From the NCBI RefSeq assembly GCF_022879575.1, contig NZ_CP084260.1:1550001-1614000 (forward strand): a stretch of DNA of 64,000 nucleotides, given 5' to 3'. The first letter of the stretch is position 1; every line of letters begins with the position of its first letter. Made by a program: the position numbers and the translations under genes. Of the stretch, positions 24,392 to 33,197 are shown piece by piece. The DNA comes from Caballeronia sp. SL2Y3. GTDB lineage: Bacteria; Pseudomonadota; Gammaproteobacteria; Burkholderiales; Burkholderiaceae. The notes beneath the pieces are model-generated. The model worked only from the letters and a program-made list of their open reading frames with translations, was not told where the DNA came from and ran no database searches.

Positions 24392-25612
24392 ATGAGTTGG
24401 ACGCGAGAACAAAGAAACGTGACGATTGCCGCTTATCTCGGCTGGACGCTGGACGCATTCGATTTCTTCCTGATGGTTTTCGTCCTGAAAGACATCGCCG
24501 CGGAATTCAACACGAAGATTCCCGAAGTCGCGTTTGCGATCACGCTCACGCTCGCCATGCGCCCTATCGGCGCGCTGATTTTCGGCCGGCTCGCGGACAA
24601 GTTCGGCCGCCGTCCGACGCTGATGGTGAATATCGCGTGTTATTCATTGCTGGAATTGCTATCCGGCCTCTCTCCCAATCTGACGACGCTTCTCATCTTG
24701 CGCTCGCTCTTCGGCATCGCGATGGGCGGTGAATGGGGCGTCGGTTCTGCCCTGACGATGGAAACCGTGCCGCCCAAGGCGCGCGGCTTCGTCTCCGGCT
24801 TGCTGCAAGCCGGTTATCCGAGCGGTTATCTGCTCGCGTCAATCGTATTCGGCGTGCTGTATCAGTTCGTCGGCTGGCGCGGGATGTTTTTCGTCGGCGT
24901 GGCGCCCGCGCTGCTCGTGCTTTATGTTCGCGCGCATGTGCCCGAATCGCCCGCATGGCAAGCGATGGAAAAGCGCAAACGTCCGGGCCTCCTCGCGACG
25001 CTCAAACAGAACTGGACGCTTTCTCTCTACGCGATCGTTCTGATGACCGCATTCAATTTCTTCTCGCACGGCACGCAGGATCTTTATCCGACGTTTTTGC
25101 GCGAACAGCATCACTTCGATCCGCATACGGTGTCCATCATTACCATCGTGCTGAATATCGGCGCGATTGTCGGAGGGCTGTTTTTCGGGTCGTTGTCGGA
25201 GCGAATCGGGCGGCGCGTGACGATTTTCATCGCCGCACTGATTGCGTTGCCGGTACTTTATGTGTGGGCGTTTTCGGTGACTCCGGTTGCGCTGGCAATC
25301 GGCGCGTTTCTGATGCAGATCTCAGTGCAAGGCGCGTGGGGCGTGATTCCGGTGCATTTGAACGAGATATCGCCGGATGAGATTCGCGCCACTTTTCCTG
25401 GGCTCGTGTATCAACTGGGCAATTTGCTGGCCGCAATCAATGCGACGATGCAGGCGTCGATTGCCACTTCTCACGGAAACAACTACGGCATGGCGATGGC
25501 GATCGTCGCGGGTACCGTCGCGGTGGTGATCGCGGCGTTGATTTTCTTTAGCCGGGAGCGAAGGGGGATCGATATGACGCGGTCGGCGCAGGAAGTGGGG
25601 GCGACGGGATAG
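24392..25612 (+). CDS. MFS transporter, sialate/carboxylate:H+ symporter (NanT/JEN1-like) family
   Basis: A 406-residue carrier with twelve predicted membrane helices. MFS motifs are visible: GWTLDAFDFFLMVFVL in helix 1, RPIGALIFGRLADKFGRRPTLM between helices 2 and 3, and GSLSERIGRRVTIF in the second half, with GMAMGGEWGVGSAL-like residues near 115. The pattern recalls the NanT/JEN1 group of lactate, pyruvate or sialic acid symporters. The ATG at 24392 has GGAGACCGAGG upstream. It stands alone; no catabolic gene is next to it, so the substrate is not fixed. Confidence 0.87.
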   Translation: MSWTREQRNVTIAAYLGWTLDAFDFFLMVFVLKDIAAEFNTKIPEVAFAITLTLAMRPIGALIFGRLADKFGRRPTLMVNIACYSLLELLSGLSPNLTTLLILRSLFGIAMGGEWGVGSALTMETVPPKARGFVSGLLQAGYPSGYLLASIVFGVLYQFVGWRGMFFVGVAPALLVLYVRAHVPESPAWQAMEKRKRPGLLATLKQNWTLSLYAIVLMTAFNFFSHGTQDLYPTFLREQHHFDPHTVSIITIVLNIGAIVGGLFFGSLSERIGRRVTIFIAALIALPVLYVWAFSVTPVALAIGAFLMQISVQGAWGVIPVHLNEISPDEIRATFPGLVYQLGNLLAAINATMQASIATSHGNNYGMAMAIVAGTVAVVIAALIFFSRERRGIDMTRSAQEVGATG

Positions 25613-25735
25613 GGCTTGGGGCGGACCTGTCGAAACGCCTCACCCCACGACTCCCGCGTGCGCTCAACGGAAGAATGCTTGCACTTGGCCGTTTACACGG
25701 GACCGCTCCGGCACCGTCAAACGGGAAGACAAGTC

Positions 25736-26617
25736 ATGACGCAAACGCACGTCCGTCGCCTCCTCTACTCGACGCTCGCGTGCGCGCTGTCAGCGTCGAT
25801 CACCGCTAGCCCCGCGCCCGCCCGAGCGACTCCACAGCCGGCGGTCAACGAAATCGCCACCCAGACCGCCGACCAACAAGCCCAATGGCTCGCACGCGCC
25901 GCCGCCGACGGCACGCTCGCGCGCCTCAGCGACGACGAACTCGTCGCCCTCTTCCGCGCGCTCGATCCCGCGACGCTGCCGCGCTACCTGCGCGATGGCT
26001 TAGCCCGCTATGCATCCTGCGAATTCACGATCGTTCGACGCGAGCGCATCGGCGGAAAATGGCCGGAGCGGCCCGACCACATGCTCGTGCGCGTCACGCG
26101 CGAACCGCTGCGCGTCTACGCCAGATGGCTGCCCGATGGCGCCCATGCGGGCCAGGAAGTCATCTACGACGCGTCCAGGCGCCCCGGCGAACTCTACGGC
26201 CATCTCGGCGGCTTGCTCGGTGTCGTGCCGATGTGGACATCGCTGAACGGACCGCTCGCCCGCGCGCAATCGAATCATTCGATCCGCGAACTCGGCATCG
26301 ATGCCGTGACGCAGCGTTTTATCGACGAAGGCAGGAAGTTCGCCGACGCCGGCATCACGCGGCCGTCGGATATCGCGGTGACGACCGTCAACGGCGCGCG
26401 CGTCGTCGCGTTGACGTATGTCGCGCCGGCCGGGCAGCCCGACTTCTATGCGAAGCGCGAACTGCTCGACCTCGATCTCGAAGCGCCGCTGATACGCGCG
26501 GTCGAATCCTTCGACAACGAAGGCAGAGTGTTCGAAAGCGCCGTCTTCGAGCACATCGAGCCGAAGCCGTTCGACGGCCTGACATTCGATCCGCGCAACC
26601 CCGACTACCGGTTCTGA
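25736..26617 (+). CDS. DUF1571-like exported protein
   Basis: A 293-residue protein with a probable signal peptide (MTQTHVRRLLYSTLACALSA...PARA, residues 1-31). The mature part contains YASCEFTIVRRERIGGKWPERPDHMLVRVTREPLRVYARWL and GQEVIYD, typical of DUF1571 proteins, and GELYGHLGGLLGVVPMWTSLNGP. This family is often compared with lipoprotein-carrier-like folds, with no defined activity. It follows the MFS gene by 123 bases on the same strand. Confidence 0.75.
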   Translation: MTQTHVRRLLYSTLACALSASITASPAPARATPQPAVNEIATQTADQQAQWLARAAADGTLARLSDDELVALFRALDPATLPRYLRDGLARYASCEFTIVRRERIGGKWPERPDHMLVRVTREPLRVYARWLPDGAHAGQEVIYDASRRPGELYGHLGGLLGVVPMWTSLNGPLARAQSNHSIRELGIDAVTQRFIDEGRKFADAGITRPSDIAVTTVNGARVVALTYVAPAGQPDFYAKRELLDLDLEAPLIRAVESFDNEGRVFESAVFEHIEPKPFDGLTFDPRNPDYRF

Positions 26618-26797
26618 AGCGCGCGCCGATTGCGTGACATGCGCGGTAACACGCGCATCCCGCCTATGGGCAGCGTTTAAGCAGCGTTTAAGTCTCGCCT
26701 AAGTTTCGGCCGATACGCTTGCCGCACTTCATCATCGACATCCACGACGCCGCGCTGCCCGCGGCGCGAATCGTCATGTAAACCAAGGAGTTCGCGC

Positions 26798-27037
26798 ATG
26801 AACCTCCGCTCTGCTTCGGCTCCGGTGCGAGCCATCAAACGGCTCTTGAGTCATCACGAAATCGCCACGCTGCTTTTGCTGATGCACGCGCCGATCGACG
26901 CGATGGCCGCGCCGCCCGACGTAACCTCGCTGCAGGAATACGGCTACGTGGAAATCGTCTCGCCCGACGCGGACGGTCCGAAGGTGCGCCTCACCGACGA
27001 CGGCAACGCCGTTCTGCGCGGCCTGGGCGTCAAGTAA
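26798..27037 (+). CDS. Small hypothetical protein, 79 residues, winged-helix-like
   Basis: Short protein preceded by a good AAGGAG ribosome site. Residues 20-79 read as a possible winged-helix unit: a helix LLSHHEIATLLLLMHAP, then LQEYGYVEIVSP and VRLTDDGNAVLRGLG, like the wing of small transcription factors (cf. FGY...LTxxGxxVL). No signal peptide. Function not known. Confidence 0.65.
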   Translation: MNLRSASAPVRAIKRLLSHHEIATLLLLMHAPIDAMAAPPDVTSLQEYGYVEIVSPDADGPKVRLTDDGNAVLRGLGVK

Positions 27038-27108
27038 GCGCCCGTCTAGCCGTCGCGATCTCTGTAATAATCGGTCGACCTTCTTAACCGACCGAGGAGT
27101 GATTCGCG

Positions 27109-27897
27109 ATGCCCGCCATGGAACCCATCGTTCAACGTGTGCTGCTGACCAACGACGACGGCATCGACGCGCCCGGCCTAGCCGTGCTCGAAGCCGTTGC
27201 CGCAGAACTCGCGCACGAAGTCTGGGTCGTCGCGCCCGAGCACGATCAGAGCGGTACTTCGCACTCCATCAGCCTGCATTCGCCGCTGCGCATCTCGCGT
27301 CAGGGCGAGCGGCGCTTCGGCGTTCAGGGCACGCCCGGCGATTGCGTCGTGATGGCCGCGCGGCATCTCATGAAAGACGCGCCGCCGACGCTCGTGCTCT
27401 CGGGCATCAATCGCGGCGCGAACCTCGGCGTCGAGACGATGTTCTCGGGCACCGTGGGCGCGGCGATGACGGGCCTTCTGCTCGGCCTGCCTTCGATTGC
27501 GCTCAGTCAGACGTTTTCCGACCGTCAAAGCGTGCGCTGGGATACGGCGCGCGCGCTCGCGCCCGGCGTGATCCGTCAGTTGCTCGCCATCTCGCACGAC
27601 GCACCGACGTGTCTCAACGTCAACTTTCCGGACTGCGATGCATCCGCGGCCGGTCCGCTCACCGTGACGCGGCAGGGCGTCGGGCTCGTGGAAGGCATCG
27701 ACGTGCTCGATGAGACCGATCCGCGCGGCATCGACTACTTCTGGCTGAGATTCCAGCGCGGTCAGCGCGAGAATGCGCCCGACAGCGAAACCGCCGTTGT
27801 CGCAAGCAAGCGCATTTCGGTGACGCCGCTGCATTTCGATCGCACCGATCCGCGCACGTTCGACGTACTCGAAGCCGGTCTGCGCGGCGGCGCTTAA
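27109..27897 (+). CDS. surE: 5'/3'-nucleotidase SurE family
   Basis: Metal-dependent nucleoside monophosphate phosphatase of 262 residues. The SurE opening VLLTNDDGIDAPGL holds the catalytic Asp pair at about residues 15-16, followed by VVAPEHDQSGTSHSISL and LSGINRGANLGVETMFSGTVGAAM, the second metal and phosphate-binding segments. A GAGGAG ribosome site precedes the first ATG; a second ATG (MEPIVQRV) is three codons in. It is not next to pcm or nlpD, the usual surE neighbours, so this may be a second paralogue. Confidence 0.9.
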   Translation: MPAMEPIVQRVLLTNDDGIDAPGLAVLEAVAAELAHEVWVVAPEHDQSGTSHSISLHSPLRISRQGERRFGVQGTPGDCVVMAARHLMKDAPPTLVLSGINRGANLGVETMFSGTVGAAMTGLLLGLPSIALSQTFSDRQSVRWDTARALAPGVIRQLLAISHDAPTCLNVNFPDCDASAAGPLTVTRQGVGLVEGIDVLDETDPRGIDYFWLRFQRGQRENAPDSETAVVASKRISVTPLHFDRTDPRTFDVLEAGLRGGA

Positions 27898-28004
27898 GCC
27901 TAGAGCCTTTCCTCCCAGACGCAACGCACGGTTCCTCGTATGCTGCGTCGGCAACGCGCCGGGCAACGCTTCGGGCGCCACCATCACAAAAACAAGGAGG
28001 CAAT

Positions 28005-28454
28005 ATGAAGCACTTCGTCCGCATCGCGGCTGGCGCGCTTATCGCGGTGTCGGCGGCGGGCGCGTTCGCGCAGGCGTCGTCGCCGGCGGGCACTTGGCAA
28101 ACCATCGATGACGCCACCGGCAAGCCGAAGGCGATCATCCAGATCATCGACGACGGTAACGGGCAGCTTTCCGGCAAGGTAGTGCGCGGCATCGGCGAAT
28201 TCGATCATCCGGACCGGCGCTGCACCGCGTGCACCGACGACCGGAAGGATCAACTGGTGAAGGGCATGACCATCATCACGGGCATGAAGCAGAACGGCGA
28301 TACGTGGGAAGGCGGCCAGATTCTGGACCCGGAAAACGGCAAGCTGTACAAGTGCAAGATGAAGCTGGAAGACGGCGGGCAGAAGCTGGTGGTGCGCGGT
28401 TATATCGGCGTGTCGCTGCTCGGGCGCTCGCAAACGTGGGTGCGGCAACAGTAG
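28005..28454 (+). CDS. DUF2147 exported protein
   Basis: A 149-residue periplasmic protein with a signal peptide ending FAQA near residue 24. The mature part starts SPAGTWQTIDDATGKPKAIIQI and contains CTACTDDRKDQLVKGMTIITGMK and GGQILDPENGKLYKCKM, the DUF2147 hallmark of a lipocalin-like barrel. Two cysteines (CTAC) near residue 73 and another in YKCKM may form a disulfide. AAGGAGG ribosome site; followed by a strong terminator. Confidence 0.88.
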   Translation: MKHFVRIAAGALIAVSAAGAFAQASSPAGTWQTIDDATGKPKAIIQIIDDGNGQLSGKVVRGIGEFDHPDRRCTACTDDRKDQLVKGMTIITGMKQNGDTWEGGQILDPENGKLYKCKMKLEDGGQKLVVRGYIGVSLLGRSQTWVRQQ

Positions 28455-28475
28455 CGTTTCTTCACGCGCAAAGAA

Positions 28476-28515
28476 AAACGGGCGGAAGACTGCGTGTCTT
28501 CCGCCCGTTTCTTTT
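28476..28515 (+). terminator. Strong intrinsic terminator after the DUF2147 gene
   Basis: AAACGGGCGGAAGAC pairs over 15 bases with GTCTTCCGCCCGTTT, followed by CTTTT. It lies 21 bases past the DUF2147 stop and can serve the convergent transposase-like gene too. Confidence 0.92.
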
Positions 28516-28530
28516 GGTTCAGCGCGCAGT

Positions 28531-28947
28531 TCAGGCAGCGTGACGAACCGGTTCATCGCCTTGCGGCGAGCGCGCCGCCGCGATGGCGCGCATCGGCTCC
28601 AAGGCTTCCGCGGTCGCAACCGGCAATTCGGCCGGCACGCGCATGCGGGACGTCATCAGGCCGTACAGCGATTCACCGGCGGGGCCGAAGAGCTGTGTCA
28701 TCACCCGCAGCAACACGCCCGACTCATGCCACGCCTTGAAGCGGCGATGGCACGTCTGATACGACGGATATTTGCGCGGCAGCGTGGACCACGACGCGCC
28801 GCTGTACATGACCCAGAGCACGCCGTTGAGCACGGCGCGAGTGTTGGCCAGAGGACGGCCGCGCAACTCCGAGCGCGGACGCAATTCCGGAAGCAGCGGT
28901 GCGACCATCTGCCATTCTTCGTCGGACATATCGCGGTAGGGTTTCAC
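28531..28947 (-). CDS. Stand-alone DUF4096 protein (IS5-type transposase N-domain only), first copy
   Basis: A 138-residue protein. Residues 1-88 match the DNA-binding N-domain of IS5-family transposases: DMSDEEWQMVAPLLP, RGRPLANTRAVLNGVLWV, WSTLPRKYPSYQTCHRRFKAW. The DDE catalytic domain is absent and no terminal inverted repeats are seen. A unique 50-residue tail follows (LFGPAGESLYGLMTSRMRVPAELPV...). The GTG start has a GGAGAG ribosome site. It ends cleanly in a terminator, so it looks like a retained gene, not simple debris. A paralogue lies at 56354. Confidence 0.75.
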   Translation of the reverse strand: MKPYRDMSDEEWQMVAPLLPELRPRSELRGRPLANTRAVLNGVLWVMYSGASWSTLPRKYPSYQTCHRRFKAWHESGVLLRVMTQLFGPAGESLYGLMTSRMRVPAELPVATAEALEPMRAIAAARSPQGDEPVRHAA

Positions 28948-29095
28948 GGCATTCTCTCCAATTGGCTGCTGATTAACTGGCCAGAACAATACCGAGTGCC
29001 CTTCAACCGGCAAATCAGAGAGGTCCTAATCTTGAAAATCCGGCGGAAGCCTTATGCCATTTGGCTAGACGCCTGTTTTTGATTCTCGTATTAGC

Positions 29096-30193
29096 TCAGG
29101 TAAGCGAAATGTTCGCGAGCCGCCGCGGCGCCTCCAGATACTCTTGCGACTGCATTTCGACGATGCGCGAGACCGTGCGCGCGAACTCGTTCGCCATCGG
29201 CCCTTCCACATACAAGTCCTCTGCCGGCACCGCCGCCGACATCAGCAGCTTGACCTTGTGGTCGTAGAAGACGTCGATGAGCCACGTGAAGCGGCGCGCT
29301 TCGGACGCCATGCGCGGCGACATCTGCGGCACGTCCGACAGGATGACCGCGTGGAAGCGGTTCGCGATCTCCAGATAGTCGTTCTGCGAGCGCGGGCCGC
29401 CGCAGAGCGTCGCGAAGTCGAACCACACGACGCCATCGGCTTTGCGCAGCGCCTTGATCTCGCGCTTCTCGATATGCAGGATCGGGCTTTCGTCGGGCAC
29501 GGCGGCGAGCTTCGCGTAATCCGCGCGCAGCGCCTTGTCCGCCGCCGCGCCGAGCGGCGTGTGATACGCCTGCACTTGCGACAGCGTGCGCTTGCGATAA
29601 TCGGTGCCCGCGTCGACATTCAGCACGTCGAGATTCTTCTTGAGCAACTCGATGGCGGGCAGCAGCCGGTCGCGGTGCAAGCCCTCCGGATACAGCGTGT
29701 CCGGCTCGTAGTTGGACGTCATCACGAACTGCACGCCGTTGTTGAACAGGCGGTCCAGCAGGCGATACAGAATCATCGCGTCCGCAATGTCGGAGACGTG
29801 GAATTCGTCGAAGCAGATCAGCCGGTAACGCTTCGCGATGCGCCGCGCCAGTTCATCGAGCGGATCGGCCTGCCCCTTCAACTCCTCCAGTTCCCGATGC
29901 ACTTCGCGCATGAACTCGTGAAAATGCAGGCGCGTCTTGCGCTGCACCGGCACGACGGCGTAGAAGCTGTCCATCAGAAAACTCTTGCCGCGCCCGACGC
30001 CGCCCCACATGTACATTCCGCGCGGCAACTCCGGATGCACGAGAAACTTCCTGATTGCGTTCGAGCGTCGCGCCTTGTACGCGACCCATTCTTCGTAGCA
30101 GCGTTGCAGGCGAGCGACCGCCGCCAGCTGCGCTTCGTCGGACTGGTAGCCCCGCGTGCGCAGTTCGTTTTCGTAGTATTCGGTGACGTTCAT
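29096..30193 (-). CDS. zapE: Cell division protein ZapE (AFG1-like ATPase)
   Basis: A 365-residue ATPase of the ZapE/AFG1 family, which in enterobacteria associates with the Z-ring under stress. Walker A is GGVGRGKSFLMDSFY near residue 63, followed by HFHEFMREVHREL; Walker B is LICFDEFHVSDIADAMIL near 128, with FVMTSNYEPDTLYPEGLHRDRLLPAI as sensor and arginine-finger region. The C-terminus RFTWLIDVFYDHKVKLLMSA is typical. It is downstream of odhL on the same strand but separated by a strong terminator. Confidence 0.94.
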   Translation of the reverse strand: MNVTEYYENELRTRGYQSDEAQLAAVARLQRCYEEWVAYKARRSNAIRKFLVHPELPRGMYMWGGVGRGKSFLMDSFYAVVPVQRKTRLHFHEFMREVHRELEELKGQADPLDELARRIAKRYRLICFDEFHVSDIADAMILYRLLDRLFNNGVQFVMTSNYEPDTLYPEGLHRDRLLPAIELLKKNLDVLNVDAGTDYRKRTLSQVQAYHTPLGAAADKALRADYAKLAAVPDESPILHIEKREIKALRKADGVVWFDFATLCGGPRSQNDYLEIANRFHAVILSDVPQMSPRMASEARRFTWLIDVFYDHKVKLLMSAAVPAEDLYVEGPMANEFARTVSRIVEMQSQEYLEAPRRLANISLT

Positions 30194-30211
30194 CTTCTGC
30201 CGTTCGATGTG

Positions 30212-30245
30212 ACGAAGGCGAGCGGTTTGATCCGCTCGCCTTCGT
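30212..30245 (-). terminator. Terminator of the odh operon
   Basis: ACGAAGGCGAGCGG and CCGCTCGCCTTCGT form a perfect 14-base stem around a 6-base loop, 37 bases after the odhL stop on the minus strand. The T-tract is weak. Confidence 0.8.
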
Positions 30246-30282
30246 GTGCGATGCCCTGCTTGTTGCCCGAAGTCGAGCCGAA

Positions 30283-31713
30283 TTACATGTTCAACGCGCG
30301 CTTGTCGACCGCGAGCGCCGCTTCGCGCATCACTTCAGACAGCGACGGATGCGGATGGCAAATGCGGCCGATGTCTTCCGACGCCGCCTTGAACTCCATC
30401 GCGACGACCGCTTCCGCGATCAGATCCGACGCGTCCGCTGCGATGATATGCACGCCGAGAATCTCGTCGGTCTTCGCGTCCGCGATCATCTTGACGAAGC
30501 CTTCCGCCCGGCCGATGCCAAGCGCCCGGCCATTGGCCATCATCGGGAACTGCCCGGTCTTGATCTCGCGGCCTTCGGCCTTCAGTTGCTGCTCGGTCTT
30601 GCCGACCCACGCGATTTCCGGTTCCGTGTAGATGACCCACGGCACGCAGTTGTAGTCGATATGCGGCTTTTGTCCGTCGATGATTTCCGCCACCGCCACG
30701 CCCTCGTCTTCCGCCTTGTGCGCGAGCATCGGGCCGCGCACGACGTCGCCGATAGCGTACACGCCCGGCACGCTCGTCGCGCAGTGATCGTCCACGTCGA
30801 TGAAGCCGCGCTCGTTCGCCTTCAGGCCGATGCTTTCCAGACCGAGGTTGTCGGTGTTCGGCACGCGTCCGACGGAGACGATCAGGCGGTCCGCTTCCAG
30901 CGTTTGCGCGTTGCCCTGATTGTCCGTGTACGCGATCGAGACGCCGTTGCCGGTCGTCTTCACTTCGCCGATCTTCACGCCGAGGTGAATGTCGAGCCCT
31001 TGCTTCTTGAACTGCTTGGCGGCTTCCTTCGCGAGCGAATCGTCCGCTGCGGCGAGGAATTGCGGCAGCGCTTCGAGCACCGTCACTTCAGCGCCCAGAC
31101 GACGCCACACCGAGCCGAGTTCCAGACCGATCACGCCCGCGCCGATCACGGCGAGCTTCTTCGGCACGGAGTCGAACGAGAGCGCCCCTTCGTTGTCGGC
31201 GATCAGCTTGTTGTCGACTGGAATGCCTGGCAGATGACGCGCCTTCGAGCCCGTCGCGATGATCACGTTCTTCGCCGTGACGGTTTCCGTTTCGCCTTCG
31301 CCCGACACTTCGATCTGCACGCCGGCGTCCGTCTTGCCGGTGAACTTGCCGTGACCCTTGAGCCACGTGACCTTGTTCTTGCGGAACAGGAACTCGATGC
31401 CCTTCGTCATCTTGTCGACGATGCCGTCTTTGCGCGCCAGCATCTTCGACACATCGAGCTTCACGTCCGACACGCTGATGCCGTGATCGGCCAGATGCTT
31501 CGACGTATTTTCGAATTCTTCGGAGGACGCGAGCAGCGCCTTCGACGGAATGCAGCCCACGTTCAGGCAGGTGCCGCCGAGCTTCAGCGCGCCGGCCGGG
31601 TTCTTCCACTTCTCGATACACGCAACCGTCTTGCCGAGTTGCGCTGCGCGAATCGCCGCGATATAGCCGCCCGGGCCCGCGCCGATCACGACGACATCAA
31701 ATTCCTTGGACAT
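30283..31713 (-). CDS. odhL: Dihydrolipoyl dehydrogenase, E3 of 2-oxoglutarate dehydrogenase
   Basis: FAD enzyme of 476 residues that reoxidises the lipoyl groups of the E2 component with NAD+. It shows the FAD-binding [14 protein letters not shown], the redox disulfide [15 protein letters not shown] (Cys 49, Cys 54), the NAD-binding [35 protein letters not shown], and the C-terminal catalytic [11 protein letters not shown]is-Glu pair. Third gene of odhA-odhB-odhL; also named lpdA. An 88-base gap with a strong hairpin separates it from odhB. Confidence 0.96.
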   Translation of the reverse strand: MSKEFDVVVIGAGPGGYIAAIRAAQLGKTVACIEKWKNPAGALKLGGTCLNVGCIPSKALLASSEEFENTSKHLADHGISVSDVKLDVSKMLARKDGIVDKMTKGIEFLFRKNKVTWLKGHGKFTGKTDAGVQIEVSGEGETETVTAKNVIIATGSKARHLPGIPVDNKLIADNEGALSFDSVPKKLAVIGAGVIGLELGSVWRRLGAEVTVLEALPQFLAAADDSLAKEAAKQFKKQGLDIHLGVKIGEVKTTGNGVSIAYTDNQGNAQTLEADRLIVSVGRVPNTDNLGLESIGLKANERGFIDVDDHCATSVPGVYAIGDVVRGPMLAHKAEDEGVAVAEIIDGQKPHIDYNCVPWVIYTEPEIAWVGKTEQQLKAEGREIKTGQFPMMANGRALGIGRAEGFVKMIADAKTDEILGVHIIAADASDLIAEAVVAMEFKAASEDIGRICHPHPSLSEVMREAALAVDKRALNM

Positions 31714-31731
31714 GACTTTCCTTTGGTCTAT

Positions 31732-31790
31732 CTCCGCTCATGCGGAGCTGCCTCGTGCGATGCGCGCGAGCCTATCGCGCGCATCGAGGC
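31732..31790 (-). promoter_or_regulatory. Intercistronic hairpins between odhB and odhL
   Basis: A long stem with core CGATGCGCGCGA (31758-31769) and TCGCGCGCATCG (31775-31786) around GCCTA, extendable by GCCTCG/CGAGGC, stands beside a small stem CTCCGC-TCAT-GCGGAG (31732-31747). No T-tract follows. It probably marks RNA processing or stabilisation, not termination. Confidence 0.65.
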
Positions 31791-31801
31791 GAATTGCTTT
31801 C

Positions 31802-33115
31802 TTACAGGTCCAGCAGCAGACGGGCCGGATCTTCCAGCGCGTCCTTCATGGCGACGAGCGACAGCACGGCTTCGCGGCCGTCGATGATACGGTGGTCGTA
31901 CGACAGCGCGAGGTAGTTCATCGGGCGGATCACGATCTGGCCGTTTTCGACCACAGCGCGTTCCTTCGTCGCGTGCACGCCGAGAATGGCGGACTGCGGC
32001 GGGTTGATGATCGGCGTCGAGAGCATCGAGCCGAACACGCCGCCGTTCGAGATGGAGAACGTGCCGCCCGTCATTTCTTCGATCGACAGCTTGCCGTCGC
32101 GCGCCTTCGCGCCGAATTCGGCGATCTTCTTCTCGATGTCGGCGAGGCTCATCTGATCCGCGTTGCGCAGGATCGGCACGACCAGACCGCGCGGCGAACC
32201 GACCGCGATACCGATGTCGAAGTAGCCGTGATAGACGATGTCGTTACCGTCGATCGATGCGTTCACGAGCGGGAACTTCTTCAGCGCGTGCACGGCCGCC
32301 TTCACGAAGAACGACATGAAGCCGAGCTTCACGCCGTGCTCCTTCTCGAAGCGGTCCTTGTACTTGTTGCGCAGGTCCATGACCGGCGCCATGTTGACTT
32401 CGTTGAACGTCGTCAGGATGGCGTTGGTTTGCTGCGATTCGAGCAGACGCTCGGCGATACGCGCACGCAGACGCGACATCGGCACGCGCTGTTCCGGGCG
32501 ATCCTTCAGCCACTGATCGGCCGATGCCGGCGCGTTGACTTGCGGCAGCGCAGGCTTCGCGGCCTTCGCGGGCGCAGCAGCCGGTGCCGGTGCCTTGGCG
32601 GCGGCGGGCGCGCCGGCTTGCGCGGCGAGCGCGTCGCCCTTCGTGATGCGGCCGTCGCGGCCCGAGCCCGACACCTGGTCGGCGGACACGCCCTTCTCGG
32701 CCAGAATCTTCGTCGCGGCGGGCGATGCCGCGCCGCCCGTGACCGAACCGCCCGTCGCGGAGGCGGTCGCTTGCGCGGTCGCCGACGACGACGCCACGGC
32801 CGGCTCGGCTTGCGGCGCCGGCTTCACTTCTGCGTCGCCAGCGGCGGCGGCTGCGGGCGCTTCGCCTGCTTTCGCTTCGGTGTCGATCTTCGCGATGATC
32901 TCGTCAGCCGTGACGATATCGCCGTCATGCTTGATGACTTGCGCGAGCACGCCAGCCGACGGCGCGGGCACTTCGAGCACGACCTTGTCGGTTTCGATTT
33001 CGATCAGGATTTCGTCCTGGGCGACTGCCTCGCCCGGCTTCTTCTTCCATTGCAGCATGGTTGCTTCCGAGACCGACTCGGAAAGCTGGGGAACCTTGAC
33101 TTCTACGATAGCCAT
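31802..33115 (-). CDS. odhB: Dihydrolipoyllysine-residue succinyltransferase, E2 of 2-oxoglutarate dehydrogenase
   Basis: A 437-residue core enzyme of the complex. Domains in order: one lipoyl domain (residues 1-78, [13 protein letters not shown] with lipoyl Lys 44), an Ala/Pro-rich linker, the E3-binding domain ([28 protein letters not shown], near 135-170), a second Ala-rich linker, and the catalytic domain with [15 protein letters not shown] carrying the active-site His and Asp. Starts 82 bases after odhA. Confidence 0.97.
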   Translation of the reverse strand: MAIVEVKVPQLSESVSEATMLQWKKKPGEAVAQDEILIEIETDKVVLEVPAPSAGVLAQVIKHDGDIVTADEIIAKIDTEAKAGEAPAAAAAGDAEVKPAPQAEPAVASSSATAQATASATGGSVTGGAASPAATKILAEKGVSADQVSGSGRDGRITKGDALAAQAGAPAAAKAPAPAAAPAKAAKPALPQVNAPASADQWLKDRPEQRVPMSRLRARIAERLLESQQTNAILTTFNEVNMAPVMDLRNKYKDRFEKEHGVKLGFMSFFVKAAVHALKKFPLVNASIDGNDIVYHGYFDIGIAVGSPRGLVVPILRNADQMSLADIEKKIAEFGAKARDGKLSIEEMTGGTFSISNGGVFGSMLSTPIINPPQSAILGVHATKERAVVENGQIVIRPMNYLALSYDHRIIDGREAVLSLVAMKDALEDPARLLLDL

Positions 33116-33197
33116 TTCTGTATTGTCCTAATGCGTTCTGTGTGTACGAGCGTCGGAACCGGCGCGCTTCCCGCACGCCGGTCCGATCAGGCAACGA

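Noticed and set aside
28531..29013. Complete IS5-family insertion sequence
   Set aside because: There is no DDE domain, terminal inverted repeat or target duplication; only the N-domain gene is present.
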